A stretch of 64,000 nucleotides of DNA from Thermomicrobiales bacterium (GCA_030447415.1 JAUJOZ010000009.1:1-64000), one strand, 5' to 3'. Counted from the stretch's first letter, positions 1-9,170 are shown. Made by a program: numbers and translations. The notes: generated by a model not told the origin, from the sequence alone.

Positions 1-196
1 CCTTATCTCCTTACCCCCCCCCCCCCCGTCACACACAAACCGCCCCCCACTCTTACCCACCCCCACGCTCTCCATATGTGGCCCCCGCCCGGGGGGCTAC
101 CCGGGCGGGGGGGGCGCCGCCCCGCCCGCTTCCGTGTTCCTTACCATGGTTCACACCCCGGTTGCCACCGCCGACCAGCGGGCTCCACCCGAGGGC
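1..196. other. C-rich contig edge without a gene
   Basis: The first 60 or so bases are low-complexity and strongly C-biased, including an uninterrupted run of about 15 C, unlike anything else in the window. This looks like poor-quality sequence at a contig end. From about 120 the sequence resembles ordinary 3' flanking DNA of the S1 gene. I see no gene here. Confidence 0.6.
82..111 (-). terminator. GC hairpin downstream of rpsA
   Basis: A perfect 12-bp inverted repeat (CCCCCGCCCGGG at 82-93 and CCCGGGCGGGGG at 100-111, 6-nt loop) lies about 85 bases past the stop codon of the S1 gene on the minus strand. There is no T-tract after it, so it is a weak intrinsic terminator candidate or an mRNA 3' stabiliser. 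It is close to the low-quality contig edge. Confidence 0.4.
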
Positions 197-2473
197 CTAT
201 TGTGCAATCTCCTCGCCACCGTTGGCGCCTGCGGTGCTCGTCTCGATCTCGTGGTCGCCGTCGGCACCCGTCTCGGCGTCCGTCGCGGCCTCGGGCGACG
301 CGTCCGCGGTCGCTTCCGTTGTCGGCTCGTCCGTGTCATCCGATCGGACGGCTTCGACGACGTCCCCAACCACTTCGACCACCTTGGAGGTCACTGCCCC
401 GAGGACTGAACCGACCGTGCTGGCGGTGGTCGTTACCGTCTCGGTGATCGCCGCCACGGTACCCCCGCCGTCTTCTTGCTCTGGCTCAGTTTGGGCGGCC
501 GCATCCTGCGGTTGATCCGTCTGATCACTCGCCGCGACCTCCGCGGTAGTGGTTTCCGGCTCGGTAGGCGCCTCGGCCGCGATGCTGGGAGGAACCGCGC
601 CTGCCTCCATCGCCGCCTCGGCGGCCTCGACCGTTGGTGTTTCCGGCGCCTCAGCCGTCGCACCCGTGGTCGACGCCGCGTCAGCCGTTGCCGGCGCGTT
701 AGGCTCGGCAACTTCGGGTTCGGCGGTCGGCGCTGCCTCAGGCGCGGACTCCTCTGCAAGCACCTCCGGTGCCGCCCCTGCCATGGCGAAGGCCATCGCC
801 ATCGCGGAGAGAGGCTCGCCCTCGATGTCACTCGGGATGTCAACCGCCGCCGGCGCACTCGACCGGGTCCGACCCTGGCTGCGGTTATCACGCGACTCGC
901 GCTCGGTCGGCTCGGAGACTCGCTGGGGAGCAGCGGTCGCCACTTGGGTTTCGGGCGTTTCGACAAACGGGGCGGCCGCCTCGGCCGTGGCCACGCCGGC
1001 GTCGCTCGCCGCCGGCTGCGCCAGCTCGGCCGTTTGGGTGTCCGGGGAACGCTCGGTCGGCTCGGACGACTCCGCAGTGTCACGCGCGGCCGGGACCCCA
1101 ACCTCAATCCCCTCAGCCTCAAGCGAGGCCCGGATCCGCTGGACCAGTTGGTCCCGCTCCTCCAAGACCTCAGGGCCGAAGACGGCCACCAACTCGGTGT
1201 CTGGCGTGTCGAGGGCGCGGCGCAGGCTAAGGCCCATCCGCCGCCGCTGCGGGTCGATTCGGATAATCCGCAGGAGCAGCTCTTGCCCCTCGCTCACCAC
1301 CTGCTTGGGGTGTGTGATCCGCTCGTCCGCGAGCTCGGAGACGTGGATCAGACCTTCGATCCCATCCTCGATCCGAGCGAAGGCCCCGAAGTTGGCAAGC
1401 TGCGTCACGGTGCCCCGCACCAGTTGCCCCACCTCGTAGTTCGCCGCCACCAGGCTCCACGGCTCGGCCTGGGTCCGCTTGATCGAGAGGGCGATCTTCT
1501 TCTCCTGGGCGTTGATCCCCAGGACATAGACGTCGACCTCCTGCCCAACCCGCAGCACCTCGCTCGGGTGCCGGACGCGGCTCCAGGAGAGCTCCGACAG
1601 GTGGACCAGTCCGTCCGCGCCGCCAATGTCGACGAAGGCGCCGAAGTCGCAGATGGAGGAGACCCGCCCCTTGCGGACCTCGCCCTCCTTCAGCTCCTCG
1701 ATCAGCCGCTCCTTCATGACGTCGCGGCGTTCCTGAACCGCCTGCCGCTCCGACAGAATCAACCGGTTGCGGTGGCGGTTGATCTCGATCACCTTCAACG
1801 GCAGGCTGGAGCCGATCATACGGGCCATATCGGCCTGCTTGCTAGCATCGTCGCCGCCCCGAATCTCCGACACCTGCGAGGCCGGCACGAAGCCACGCAC
1901 CCCATCGAGGTTCACCAAGAGGCCGCCCTTGTTGTAGTTGGTGACCTCGGCCTCGATGACCTCGTTCGCCTCGAAGATCTCCTGCAAGCGCCGCCAGCTC
2001 TTCTCCTGGCGGGCGCGGTCGATGCTGACGACCGCGTGCCCTTCCTGGTTCTCGGGCTGAACGACGAAGACGAGGATCGTGTCCCCCACGTTGAGGGCCT
2101 GCTTTTCCTCCTGCGACAGGCTGGAGTACTCGCGGGCCGGGACGATCCCTTCCGACTTCGACCCGATGTCGACCAGGAGTTCTTCCCGGTCAACGTGCAT
2201 GATGACCCCGTCCATCACGTCGCCGTACTTGAGGGTCTTGTAGTCGTGGCTCGGGTCGCTGAGGAACTGCTCCATGAGCGAGGCGGCGTCGGCGTCGCTC
2301 ACGTCCCCGTTCCCATTGTCGGTCGTGGGCGCGTCCGCGATGGACGGGGTCGGGCCAGGAGCAGCGGCTTCAGGCGCCACCTCCGGCGCCGCTGCCACGA
2401 CCGCCGCCGGCGCGTCGCCTACCGTCGTCGGACCGTTTAGGTCCGTCTGCTCGCTCACGTCCGTACCGTCCAT
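197..2473 (-). CDS. rpsA: 30S ribosomal protein S1 family, four S1 domains and a long acidic tail
   Basis: RNA-binding S1 protein that probably helps load mRNA on the 30S subunit. The 758 residues divide into an Ala/Pro-rich N-terminus (1-80), four S1 OB-fold domains (about 82-150, 168-240, 255-330 and 343-415), and a low-complexity tail of roughly 340 residues rich in Ala, Glu, Pro and Thr. Domains 3 and 4 carry the canonical signature of functional S1 repeats, FGAFVDIGG...GLVHLSELS and FGAFARIEDG...GLIHVSELA. Domains 1 and 2 are more divergent, as in the ribosome-binding part of other short S1 proteins. Four domains is usual outside Proteobacteria, which have six. The long tail is unusual. 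The ATG at 2473 has an upstream promoter at 2571-2599. The gene stands alone. Confidence 0.93.
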   Translation of the reverse strand: MDGTDVSEQTDLNGPTTVGDAPAAVVAAAPEVAPEAAAPGPTPSIADAPTTDNGNGDVSDADAASLMEQFLSDPSHDYKTLKYGDVMDGVIMHVDREELLVDIGSKSEGIVPAREYSSLSQEEKQALNVGDTILVFVVQPENQEGHAVVSIDRARQEKSWRRLQEIFEANEVIEAEVTNYNKGGLLVNLDGVRGFVPASQVSEIRGGDDASKQADMARMIGSSLPLKVIEINRHRNRLILSERQAVQERRDVMKERLIEELKEGEVRKGRVSSICDFGAFVDIGGADGLVHLSELSWSRVRHPSEVLRVGQEVDVYVLGINAQEKKIALSIKRTQAEPWSLVAANYEVGQLVRGTVTQLANFGAFARIEDGIEGLIHVSELADERITHPKQVVSEGQELLLRIIRIDPQRRRMGLSLRRALDTPDTELVAVFGPEVLEERDQLVQRIRASLEAEGIEVGVPAARDTAESSEPTERSPDTQTAELAQPAASDAGVATAEAAAPFVETPETQVATAAPQRVSEPTERESRDNRSQGRTRSSAPAAVDIPSDIEGEPLSAMAMAFAMAGAAPEVLAEESAPEAAPTAEPEVAEPNAPATADAASTTGATAEAPETPTVEAAEAAMEAGAVPPSIAAEAPTEPETTTAEVAASDQTDQPQDAAAQTEPEQEDGGGTVAAITETVTTTASTVGSVLGAVTSKVVEVVGDVVEAVRSDDTDEPTTEATADASPEAATDAETGADGDHEIETSTAGANGGEEIAQ

Positions 2474-2570
2474 AGACCTTCCTTAGAAAAAACCAGCGGA
2501 AACGCGGGACGCCTCCCGCCCGTACTGGGCCGGCAAGGCAACCCGCGGGGATCGGAAAGCTGTGCTTGAC

Positions 2571-2599
2571 AGTATACCGTTGGGCTAGGAGGCACGCAA
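2571..2599 (-). promoter_or_regulatory. Sigma-70-type promoter of rpsA
   Basis: On the minus strand TTGCGT (2599-2594) is followed after exactly 17 bases by TATACT (2576-2571), about 100 bases before the S1 start codon. The -10 box matches TATAAT at five of six positions. The -35 box is weaker. The spacing and position fit a housekeeping promoter with a leader of about 90 nt, which could hold autoregulation, although I see no defined operator. Confidence 0.6.
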
Positions 2600-2826
2600 C
2601 CGTCGGGTGGTGCCCGGCGGGCACACAACGGCCTCCGCAGGACTGGGCGCCGCGTACGCTGCGGCGGCTTCCGGAGGACCCGCGTCCGAGCCGGTCGGAA
2701 GCTGCTGCCGTCAAACACCGTACGACCCGCGACACGAGGATCAAACCCGTTCGAACCGGCGTCAAACCGTCCAGGAGCCGGGGCGGTCGGGACGCGGCCA
2801 TGCCGTCGGCGGTCCCGTGATGGACG
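2600..2826. other. Intergenic stretch, no gene seen
   Basis: Together with the rpsA leader this is about 350 bases between the S1 start and the hairpin at 2827. Short open frames exist on both strands, as everywhere in GC-rich DNA, but none has a ribosome site and recognisable protein character. Confidence 0.5.
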
Positions 2827-2857
2827 CTGCCCCGGCTCCACCTCCGAGCCGGGGCAG
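2827..2857 (-). terminator. Perfect 12-bp GC hairpin
   Basis: CTGCCCCGGCTC (2827-2838), a 7-nt loop and GAGCCGGGGCAG (2846-2857) form a perfect stem 48 bases after the stop of the minus-strand surface-protein remnant. No U-tract follows. It is most likely that gene's surviving 3' end structure. Confidence 0.45.
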
Positions 2858-2904
2858 CTCCCGCGTGGACGACTTCCAGGCACCAGGGCCGCTTTTGCGG
2901 GTCG

Positions 2905-3409
2905 TTAGTCGCAGTGGAAGACGTTGGCGACCGTTTCGCGCTCAGGGCTCAGGGCCAGGTTGCCGTCGGCGTCGGCGTCAGCCGACTCGATGGCGCAGGG
3001 TTGCTGGCCGACCTCACTCAGCGTGTACGTGTTGTCCAGGTCATCCACATGGGCGGCGCCGTTTTCGTCCGTTGGGAACGCGGTCGGCTCACCCTCGGCG
3101 ACCGACGCCAGGACGAAGCGGAAGGTCCCCGTGGCCGGTTCGCACGTGCCGACCGACGGCTGGTTGCTTCCGCAGGCGTAGACCTGAACGGCCAGGCCCG
3201 GACCCGCCGTACCACGCGCAGGCGAGGTCCTCCCCGGCCCGTACTGTCACCCCGATCGTGCCGTTCGCCCCGACCGTGGCGAGGGGGAAGAAGGGGGAAT
3301 CGCCGAAGGCGCGGACGTTGCTGGTGCAGTCGAGGACGAAGGCAAAGGCAGTATCCTCAGGCATCTGCTCGACCAACCGGTAGGAGCCCGCCGGGCCTGC
3401 CCTGGTCAC
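2905..3409 (-). pseudogene. Frameshifted, 5'-truncated secreted surface protein remnant
   Basis: Two overlapping frames on the minus strand together read as one C-terminal protein piece of about 165 residues. The upstream part (3409 to about 3210) has PAGSYRLVEQMPED and FVLDCTSN, the pattern of prealbumin-like or collagen-binding surface-protein repeats, and ends around LACAWYGG. After a shift near 3205-3215 the next frame continues with VYACGSNQPSVGTCEP and ends in VFHCD and TAA at 2905-2907. The Cys-rich extracellular style is consistent across the join. There is no signal peptide or plausible start: upstream sequence runs straight into the neighbouring aminotransferase gene. I read it as a truncated relic. 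The frameshift itself could be a sequencing error, but the missing 5' end is not explained by one. Confidence 0.6.
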
Positions 3410-3481
3410 GTCGGTGGGGCGGCGAAGCGCCGCGCTTCGAAGATAGAGACCTCGGACATGGGACGCGGGCGGCCGAGGCCG

Positions 3482-4604
3482 TCAAGGCGCCCCCACGAGC
3501 GCCGGCTCGGCAGCGCTCCAATCAACCAGCGCCTGCAGCGTCAGCCCCAGCGCTGCCAGCGCCTGGCGGAGCTCCGGCTCGTGCGCCCAGCCCATGTGCC
3601 CGATCCGCAGGATGGCGTCAGCGAGGTGGCCCTGCCCGTTTTGCAACTCCGTCGCGTGGTCCCGCCGCAGCACCTCGAGCACCGCATCAACGGTCACGCC
3701 AGCGGGCGGCCGAAACGCCGTCACCGTGTCCGACGCGTAGGCCGGGTCGGCGAACAGTTCCAGTCCCAGCTCCCGCAACCCCGCGCGGGTCAACTCCCCC
3801 AGCGCCCGGTGGCGCGCCCAGACCGCCTCGAGCCCCTCCGTGGTAATAAGCTGGAGCGCCGCATGGTAGGCGTAGAGGAGTGTCAGCGACGGCGTCGTCG
3901 GCGTCATGCCGCTCGCCGCGCTCTTGCGAGCCGCCTCGATGTCCCAAAAAAACTTCGGGAACCGCGAGCAAGCATGGGCGGCCCAGGACCGCTCTCCCAC
4001 CGCCGCGATGAGCAGCCCCGGCGGGCACATCCACGCCTTCTGTGACCCCGAAAGGACGAAGTCGAGCCCCCAGGCATCGGTTTCCAGCGGCAGCCCACCG
4101 GCCGCGCTGACCGCGTCGACCACGACCAGGGCACCATGGTCGCGAACCACCGTCGCCAGCTCCCGCAACGGGTTCGTGACCCCGGTCGATGTCTCATTGT
4201 GGGTAATGAAGACCGCCTTGACCTCCGGGTTCTCGACCAGGGACCGCGCCAGCGCCTCCGGCGTCACCGCCCGCCCCCACTCGACATCGAGCCGCCGCAC
4301 GTCAAGCCCGAACGCGACCCCGACCCGGGCGAAGCGATCGCCGAAGTCGCCGCAGACGGCCGCTAGCACTGGGTCTCCGGGGGAAAGGAGATTGACGATG
4401 GCCGCTTCCCAACCGGCCGAACCGGAGGCAGGCCAGGTGAAGACCTCGCCGGAGGTGCGGTGGACTTCCCTCGCCAGACGCAAAATCTCACGATAGAGCG
4501 CGCTCGGAACGCCGGCCCCGGTGCGGGATCATCTCGCGCTGCATCGCCGCCAGCACGTCCGGTGGCAGTGGCGTCGGCCCTGGAAGCCGAAAGTTCATTG
4601 GCAT
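3482..4604 (-). CDS. Class V aminotransferase, serine-pyruvate/alanine-glyoxylate type (two indels near the 5' end)
   Basis: PLP-dependent aminotransferase of the serine-glyoxylate/alanine-glyoxylate type, which moves an amino group from serine or alanine to glyoxylate or pyruvate. The long frame holds the family core: SGSAGWEAAIVN, THNETSTGV, VVDAVSAAGG with the PLP-binding Asp, and LSGSQKAWMCPPG with the Schiff-base Lys. The true N-terminus, MPMNFRLPGPTPLPPDV, lies in another frame starting with ATG at 4604. Reading PHRG-PAFRA-LYREILRLA needs two one-base corrections near 4500-4525, both in GC-rich runs. Full length would then be about 373 residues, normal for the family. I think the gene is intact and the indels are sequence errors, though decay is possible. 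Confidence 0.8.
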
Positions 4605-4897
4605 GCCCCGTCCCCTGCTTGCACGTCGCCCGTCCCACCTGTCGCACATCCAAAAGTATAGGGGCCGAGAACCGCTCGCCCGCGTGTGGCGCATCCTTCG
4701 CGGCGGCTCACCCGCCGACCGGTCAGCGGCGCGGAAACGGGATGACGTGTCGCGCCCTCTCTCACTCCGGGCAGGCCCTGGTCGACGACCCGTCACCTCC
4801 CGCCGCGTGCTAGAATCCTGGCTTCCACACGATCGAAACGGCCACCGAGGTGGGGCCGTTAGGACGAAACGTTCCGGGGATAGGCGACAGGCGGCGC
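4605..4897. other. Divergent intergenic region, no gene seen
   Basis: About 290 bases separate the minus-strand aminotransferase from the plus-strand permease. It presumably holds both promoters, but I cannot assign convincing -35/-10 pairs. Confidence 0.4.
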
Positions 4898-6235
4898 ATG
4901 GACGTAACCCTTTCCCCTCGGGCCCGGACGGTCGTCGCCTGGGTCGCCGTCGCCCTTGGTGGCTTCATCCTGCTCGAGGCGGCTCACGCCCTGACGCCGT
5001 TTGCCTGGGCGATCATCACCGCCTACATCTTCCATCCTCTCGTGGCTCTGATCCACCGCAAGACTCGCCTGCCCAAGCAGCTGATCACCGGCTGGCTCTA
5101 CGCCATGCTCGGCCTTGTCCTCGTCATCCTCCTCATCAACCTCACCCTGCTCCTCGTCCAGCAGGTCCAGGACCTCCAGGGCGAGATTCCCAACGCGATT
5201 GCCGAGACCGAGGCCTGGTTCGATGACCGACAAAACGCGCGCTTCGCCGGGATCGAGACCGACTTCATCAAGGAGCGGCTCGACCAAGTCGGCCAGCAGG
5301 TCGCGGACCTCCTGGGCACTGAAGCCGTGCCGCTGCTGCTCTCGACCTTCTCCTTCGCGATTGAGTTTCTCATCTATCTCGTCGCGTCCTTCTACTTCAT
5401 CGTCTACGGCGACCGATTCATCGCCGCCATCCGCGACATCTTGAACCGCCGCTACCACCGCGAGTTCGACCGCCTCATCCTCGACATCAACCACACCCTC
5501 GGCGCCTACATCCGCGGCCAGCTCCTGCTCGTGGTGATCATGTCCGCCGCCTCGTTCATCGCGCTGTCGATCCTGGAGGTCGAATACGCCCTGTCGGTCG
5601 CCATCGCCACCGGCTTCCTCGAGCTCATTCCCTTGATCGGCCCCTGGACCGCCGGGAGCATCGCCGTCTTCATTGCCTTGTTCCAGGATGGGACGCCCGG
5701 CTGGTCCCATACGACCCTCGCCCTCGTCGTCGGCCTCACCTACTTCGCACTGCGCCAGTTCGAGGACAGCTTCGTCATTCCTCTCGTCATTGGACGGATC
5801 GTCCACCTCCACCCGTTGCTCGTGATTTTCGTCCTCGTCGTCGGCACGACGCTCGGCGGCGTCCTCGGGCTGATCCTCGCCGTGCCGGTCGCCGCCGTCC
5901 TCAAGATTCTGGTGAACTTTTTCTACGCGAAGCTGATGGCGCGCGAGACGCGCCACGTCGAGACGATCCGCGAGCGGCGTGACCTCGAGTGCTTGATGGA
6001 CCGCTTCCCCGACCTCGTCAACGCCACGATCGTCCTCCTCGTCGAGCCCGGCGCGCTCAGCTGGGACGACCTGCCGTTGGTCCAGCGCGCCGCCCAAGAG
6101 GCGCTCAACCACGCTATCGACCTCTCCGCCGTGACCCCCGACGGTGTGGCCGGCGCCCTCGCCACCGCCGCCGGCATCGTGACGTCCACCATCCCGGTGA
6201 CCTTACCCGTGGCGCTGGAACCGGTCACTCCGTGA
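4898..6235 (+). CDS. AI-2E family transporter (PerM/YdiK-type permease)
   Basis: Integral membrane protein of the AI-2E exporter/PerM family, 445 residues from ATG 4898. An N-terminal pair of hydrophobic helices (about 10-60) is followed by a soluble section (about 90-150), then a block of helices including YLVASFYFIVYG, LLLVVIMSAASFIAL and the family signature around GFLELIPLIGPWTAG. A second signature region, FEDSFVIPLVIGRIVHLHPLLVI, precedes the last helices. The C-terminal 90 residues are cytosolic. Members export various small molecules or ions and the substrate cannot be told from sequence. It is monocistronic. A slightly longer frame opens at 4850 but lacks a good ribosome site. Confidence 0.85.
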   Translation: MDVTLSPRARTVVAWVAVALGGFILLEAAHALTPFAWAIITAYIFHPLVALIHRKTRLPKQLITGWLYAMLGLVLVILLINLTLLLVQQVQDLQGEIPNAIAETEAWFDDRQNARFAGIETDFIKERLDQVGQQVADLLGTEAVPLLLSTFSFAIEFLIYLVASFYFIVYGDRFIAAIRDILNRRYHREFDRLILDINHTLGAYIRGQLLLVVIMSAASFIALSILEVEYALSVAIATGFLELIPLIGPWTAGSIAVFIALFQDGTPGWSHTTLALVVGLTYFALRQFEDSFVIPLVIGRIVHLHPLLVIFVLVVGTTLGGVLGLILAVPVAAVLKILVNFFYAKLMARETRHVETIRERRDLECLMDRFPDLVNATIVLLVEPGALSWDDLPLVQRAAQEALNHAIDLSAVTPDGVAGALATAAGIVTSTIPVTLPVALEPVTP

Positions 6236-6528
6236 CCCGGCGCGAGACGCCGACCCCGCTTGCGCGGCGGGTCCGTCTCCCCCAGCCAGAACCAACCGCG
6301 GCCATTGAGGGGACGGCGCCACGGTCCGTCTCTCTCGTTGGCCGCTGAACACCCGACAGCCATGCCGACATTGGCCCTTTGAGTAGTTCGGCAGCACGCC
6401 GACCGCGCCTGCGGCTGACGAGGCGGAGCAATACCCGTGCGGAATCGCTAACCCAGGGGCGCGGTCAACCAGGAATTCCCAGGGCGGCTGCAGGTTTTGG
6501 GTCGGATCCAGGAGGCGACTCGTCCGCC

Positions 6529-7170
6529 CTAGGAGACGTTGTCCAGGTGCCGTGGATCGTCGAACAGGACGAGATCCGGGCTCACCTGCTCCGCCGTGAC
6601 GTGCAGCAATCCGACACCAAAGTGGTCCTGCCACCGTCGGTCGGTCGCCGATCCCGGGTTGAATAGGAGCGTCCTGGCCACTAGTTCCATCTTCGGGATG
6701 TGGCTGTGGCCATAGACGGCGCAGTTGACTCGGCCGCCGTACCGCCGCGCCGCCTCGCTTCGGGCCGACCGCCCCCCATGCCCGTGCAGGAGCGCGAACC
6801 GGAACCGCCCGACGACAAACTCCAACGCCTCCGGCAGCACGGCTGACAGATCCGGATCGTCGTTGTTTCCGGCCACCGCCAATACCGGCGCTGCCTGCCC
6901 GAGCTCCCGCAGCACCGACACGGTGTTGACGTCCCCGGCGTGGAGGATCAGCCCCGCCCCCACCCGCGCGAACAGTGCCGGCACTTCCCCCGGCAGCCGA
7001 CGCGCCCCGTTCGCGTGGACGTGCGTGTCGGCCACAACGCCAATCGTCAACGGCGGCTCAAATACTCGGCGGTCCGTCGAGGGGAAGCGCTGGCTACCCG
7101 CGATCGACCCGCGACCGACGCGTCGTCCAGCGGCCGAGGACCCACCGTCAACACGAGCCACGCGGGTCAC
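6529..7170 (-). CDS. Metallophosphoesterase, YfcE/MJ0936-type
   Basis: Calcineurin-like phosphodiesterase of the small YfcE/MJ0936 family, probably acting on nucleotides or phosphodiesters. The five metal-binding blocks are visible in order: GVVADTH, HAGDVNT, AGNNDD, LLHGHGG and YGHSHIP, followed by NPGSATDRR. The family is usually 160-180 residues. The GTG at 7170 gives 213, and the first ~40 residues look non-conserved, so the real start may be the TTG at 7050 just before LTIGVVADTH. It stands alone, with about 290 bases of featureless DNA between it and the permease gene. Confidence 0.82.
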   Translation of the reverse strand: MTRVARVDGGSSAAGRRVGRGSIAGSQRFPSTDRRVFEPPLTIGVVADTHVHANGARRLPGEVPALFARVGAGLILHAGDVNTVSVLRELGQAAPVLAVAGNNDDPDLSAVLPEALEFVVGRFRFALLHGHGGRSARSEAARRYGGRVNCAVYGHSHIPKMELVARTLLFNPGSATDRRWQDHFGVGLLHVTAEQVSPDLVLFDDPRHLDNVS

Positions 7171-7320
7171 CTAGCCGCGAGCTGGAAGCCGCCCAAAATA
7201 TCGGCTTCCAGAGGCGCGGATGCACGCTGACCCTGGCATCGGTTTCGCCGGAGGACCGCGGGATTGGAGGCCCGCCGTGCCCTCCCCGTCCTCGACCACC
7301 CGGACGTTAGCTGTCGCACA

Positions 7321-7671
7321 TCACCGCTCATCGAGCACGGAAAAGATGATCCCGCTCGCCACGCTCGCGATCAGCGACCCGACGACCGCCCCCCAGAAGG
7401 TGATCTCCGTCCCCGGCGTCAGCCAGGCCGCGACCCCGAACAACGCCGCGTTGAGCGCGAGGGCAAAGAGCCCGAACGTCAGGCAGGTCAGCGGCAGGGT
7501 CAGGAAGCGCAGGACGGGCCGAATGAACGCGTTGATCAGCCCAAGGATGATGGCGAAGACGAATACCGCCGGCAGACTCTCGTAGGACACCAGCCGCTGC
7601 TCGGAGATCGACCCCACGGTGAGCGTCGCCACCATGTTGGCAATCAAGTAGGCCAGCAGCCGCATCCTCAC
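7321..7671 (-). CDS. Phage holin superfamily IV / YvlD-like membrane protein
   Basis: Small membrane protein of 116 residues with four hydrophobic helices (about 1-22, 34-55, 58-82 and 88-112), matching the mycobacterial-type 4-TMS holin family (PF04020, YvlD). The conserved block FAIILGLINAFIRPVLRFLTLPL is typical. Despite the name, chromosomal members are ordinary envelope proteins of unknown role rather than lysis proteins. Its ATG overlaps the stop of the upstream MBL hydrolase gene (ATGA, 7668-7671), so the two are translationally coupled. Confidence 0.85.
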   Translation of the reverse strand: MRMRLLAYLIANMVATLTVGSISEQRLVSYESLPAVFVFAIILGLINAFIRPVLRFLTLPLTCLTFGLFALALNAALFGVAAWLTPGTEITFWGAVVGSLIASVASGIIFSVLDER

Positions 7672-8525
7672 GCGCCCACCGCTTCCAACTGATGCACGGC
7701 TACCAACACTGAGAATCCGTCGAACCCAAAGCGCGCCACACCGGCCTCCACCCCATCGGGCGTCCGCCCAGCGGCGATCGCCTCCAGTACATCCCGCATA
7801 CGCGGCAGCAGCGCCGGGTCCATCGGCGTCTCGGCGTGTGATGGGTAGACCGTCCGCAGCGACGGCGCCAGGTCCGCCAGCATCGTCATCGTCCGCCGGT
7901 ACGCCGCGAGGTCAGCGTCCTCTGACTTGCAGTAGAGCGCGCCGGGGTACGCGACGTCGGTACTGAAGAGCACCCCGTTCGCCCGGTCGAGCAGGACGAT
8001 GCCACCCGGCGAGTGCCCCGGAACGTGCAGCACCTCCAGCATCCGTCCGCCGAGGGCCAGCATCTCCCCACCGCGAAGGGTCCGCGTCGCCGGCGTCGCC
8101 AGGAACGCCAGTTCCTCGTGGTCGAAGCCTGTCGGCAGCGGACCGAGGAGGTGCTCGGGGGTGAACCAGCCGCGTAGCTCGTCATTGCCGACGACCCGCT
8201 CCAACTCGGCCGCCTCCGCCTCGTGGATCAGGATGTCGGAATCGCCCGCGAACAACCGGTTCCCACCGATGTGGTCCCAATGGGCGTGGCTGTTGACAAC
8301 GGTGACCGGTCGATCCGTGAGCCCCGCCACGAGGCGGCGGAAGTCCCCCACGCCCATCCCGGTGTCAATCAGGACGGCGCGCTCGTCGCCCACCACAAGG
8401 GATGACTTGACCTGCTCTTGGTGCAGCGGCTCGACGATCGTGATGACCCCCGGCTCGGGCCGTCGCACCTCGAACCAACCCTGATCCAGACCCGCATCGT
8501 CCGGTGCGCCGTCACCAGGATCCAC
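7668..8525 (-). CDS. MBL-fold metallo-hydrolase
   Basis: Zinc-dependent hydrolase of the metallo-beta-lactamase fold, glyoxalase II or lactonase-like group. It shows NSHAHWDHIGGN (the HxHxDH motif), a later ligand His in HVPGHSPGG, STDVAYPG with the bridging Asp, and a C-terminal His in PSHAE. The substrate is unknown. I chose the GTG at 8525 (285 residues) because AAGGGAG sits just before it. An ATG at 8579 is also open, but it would place a TATAAT-like -10 (8570-8565) inside the coding sequence. It is divergent from an HxlR regulator, which may control it, and its stop overlaps the holin-like gene. Confidence 0.85.
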   Translation of the reverse strand: MDPGDGAPDDAGLDQGWFEVRRPEPGVITIVEPLHQEQVKSSLVVGDERAVLIDTGMGVGDFRRLVAGLTDRPVTVVNSHAHWDHIGGNRLFAGDSDILIHEAEAAELERVVGNDELRGWFTPEHLLGPLPTGFDHEELAFLATPATRTLRGGEMLALGGRMLEVLHVPGHSPGGIVLLDRANGVLFSTDVAYPGALYCKSEDADLAAYRRTMTMLADLAPSLRTVYPSHAETPMDPALLPRMRDVLEAIAAGRTPDGVEAGVARFGFDGFSVLVAVHQLEAVGA

Positions 8526-8734
8526 CCGCGCTCCCTTCCACGCTGCCGTCGCGATGTCCGGCCGATTATATGGGCCCATCGCAGCAGGCCGTCCTACGCA
8601 TCCTGTGCTATCCTTTGGACAGTATTGGATCGTCAGCGTGGCGCCGGCCCGGTCCGAGACCGGCTCCGTTAGGCTTACGGGTGGCAAGGCTCGAAACGAA
8701 CGGTCTCGGGATTCGTCACGGCGAGGTAGAGGCC

Positions 8735-9124
8735 ATGGACAACGCCGCGAGCGTCGGCTGTCCGGTCGCCCGGACCGCCGAAATCATCGGCAACAAGTGG
8801 ACCCCCCTGATCGTGCGTGATCTCGCACGCGGTGAGCGCCGCTTCAGCGAACTCGAACGCTCCCTGGTCGGCATCAGCCCGAAGACCTTGTCGGAGCGGC
8901 TCAAGCGCCTTGAAGAGGCCCAGGTGGTGGAGCGTCACTGCTTCGCCGAAGTCCCCCCGCGCGTGGAGTACTCCCTCACACCAAAGGGCCACGCGCTGCT
9001 CCCGGTCATCGACAGCATGCGCGCCTTCGGCGTCCGTTGGCTTTCAGCCGACGACTGTACGGCCGACGTTGACGCCGCCGCAGGCGCGCGACGGGGAATC
9101 CCCGAGTTAGCGACGGTTCGCTAG
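8735..9124 (+). CDS. HxlR-family transcriptional regulator
   Basis: Winged-helix regulator of 129 residues from ATG 8735. The HxlR signature is clear: a Cys near the N-terminus in GCPVARTAEIIGNKWT, ALIVRDL-like WTPLIVRDLARG, RRFSELERSLVGISPKTLSERLKRLEE as the recognition region, and the wing PRVEYSLTPKG. The N-terminal Cys is the residue that senses aldehydes, quinones or oxidants in characterised relatives. It is divergent from the MBL hydrolase, with about 210 bases between starts, so that hydrolase is the first candidate target. The family normally binds an imperfect palindrome between such pairs, and ATGGGCCCAT at 8570-8579 is one candidate. Confidence 0.9.
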   Translation: MDNAASVGCPVARTAEIIGNKWTPLIVRDLARGERRFSELERSLVGISPKTLSERLKRLEEAQVVERHCFAEVPPRVEYSLTPKGHALLPVIDSMRAFGVRWLSADDCTADVDAAAGARRGIPELATVR

Positions 9125-9170
9125 CCCCTATCGCTGCGCGACGAACGACTCAGCGCCGCCGGCCGCCGTT

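Noticed and set aside
476..2440. A 654-codon frame on the plus strand opposite rpsA
   Set aside because: It mirrors the real S1 gene. Long antisense frames are expected in GC-rich DNA, and the product lacks domains.
4859..6112. A 417-codon frame opposite the AI-2E transporter
   Set aside because: The product is a monotonous Asp/Glu/Gly/Val string, the complement of a membrane protein gene.
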